A stretch of DNA of 64,000 bases, taken from Homalodisca vitripennis (Eukaryota; Arthropoda; Insecta; Hemiptera; Cicadellidae). This document shows, in pieces, positions 63,645 through 64,000 of the stretch. Location of the stretch: assembly GCF_021130785.1 (NCBI RefSeq), contig NW_025777984.1, positions 18,108 to 82,107 of the forward strand. The letters run 5' to 3'. The notes beneath the pieces are model-generated. The model did no database searches. It was not told the origin of the DNA and worked only from the letters and a program-made list of their open reading frames with translations. Every line of letters starts with the position of its first letter. Position 1 is the first letter of the stretch. Position numbers and translations under genes: made by a program.

Positions 63645-63960
63645 CAACTGTCTTTCAGGCTGAAGTTACAGCCCTTGCAGAATGTGCAAGAGTTAAAATG
63701 TGGAAAGGGGCCTACAAAGGCAAAAACATCTACATTAACTCGGACAGCAGGGCTGCTCTGCAGGCCTTGGCCAACCATGACTGTAATTCGAAGGCAGTCT
63801 GGAATTCATAAGGTCTTGAAATTGCATCGGCGAAAAACCAATAAAGTTATTCTAACTTGGGTGCCTGGACATAGAGGAATCACAGGAAATGAAGGGGCAG
63901 ACGGTTGCGCTAACTTGGGAGCCAACCGTCTTACTTACCTTACGGTCCTGAACCACACGT
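63645..63960 (+). pseudogene. RNase H domain of the retrotransposon, broken
   Basis: VFQAEVTALAECARV (from 63650) gives the catalytic Glu. INSDSRAALQALANHD (from about 63733) gives the SDS Asp. WVPGHRGITGNEGAD (63858-63903) gives the conserved His and the last Asp. A stop near 63810 and a frame change between the SDS and WVPGH parts break it. Presence of RNase H separates this element from Jockey/CR1/RTE types, which usually lack it. Confidence 0.85.
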
Positions 63961-64000
63961 GTGGGGTCTCATATAACTTAGCACGTAGATCAGTTACCAA

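Larger units (their letters stand above)
59090..64000 (+). mobile_element. Degenerate non-LTR retrotransposon (I/R1/LOA type), 3' end beyond window
   Basis: A sharp GC rise near 59090 marks the left border. Domain order on the plus strand is: 5' UTR (59090 to about 59490), a basic ORF1 with a DUF4780-like C-terminal part, an endonuclease remnant, reverse transcriptase, and RNase H (63650-63905). EN-RT-RNase H with this ORF1 fits the I superfamily (I, R1, LOA); the clade cannot be fixed by eye. Many frameshifts and stops make every ORF dead. The 3' end and tail are not in the window. Confidence 0.9.

Overview
The window is AT-rich eukaryotic DNA of arthropod type. No host protein-coding gene can be supported in it. 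Recognisable coding sequence is confined to two decayed mobile elements at the edges. The rest is intergenic or intronic sequence carrying a dense mix of dispersed repeats, short inverted-repeat elements, tandem repeats and (TA)n microsatellites. From memory, the 5S-derived repeat and the GTTAGCGAAGCC repeat recall sap-feeding Hemiptera (leafhopper/planthopper type). That is recollection rather than a search, so hemipteran insect is only a working guess.

Left edge (1 to about 4.5 kb): remnant of a Polinton/Maverick-type element. A frameshifted protein-primed family B DNA polymerase runs on the minus strand off the left edge. Beside it lie a small minus-strand zinc-finger/coiled-coil ORF, an intergenic stretch with nested palindromes and direct repeats, and a small plus-strand ORF broken by a single stop.

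4.5 to 5.6 kb and 30.5 to 32.3 kb: two GC-richer blocks with no sequence in common that I can see. Each has a (TA)n tract on one or both sides and carries a tandem repeat of about 157 or 172 bp. Both have promoter-like or exon-like sequence but no recognisable protein.

5.6 to 59 kb: a gene desert. It holds two tRNA-Ala(GGC)-like elements near 22.3 and 22.5 kb, and 5S rRNA-derived repeats near 13.9, 28.8 and 45.8 kb. A family of at least a dozen copies of a roughly 370-bp repeat is scattered throughout. Three further repeat families are each seen as one inverted pair. There is a 377-bp foldback element (40.5 kb), a 931-bp piggyBac-type non-autonomous element flanked by TTAA (44.5 kb), and a 188-bp near-perfect palindrome whose arms carry a hammerhead-ribozyme-like motif (43.7 kb).

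Right edge (59.09 to 64 kb): a degenerate non-LTR retrotransposon on the plus strand. It keeps the order 5' UTR, ORF1 (DUF4780-like), endonuclease remnant, reverse transcriptase and RNase H, and runs off the right edge.

Coordinates of diverged repeats are approximate because they were found by eye.
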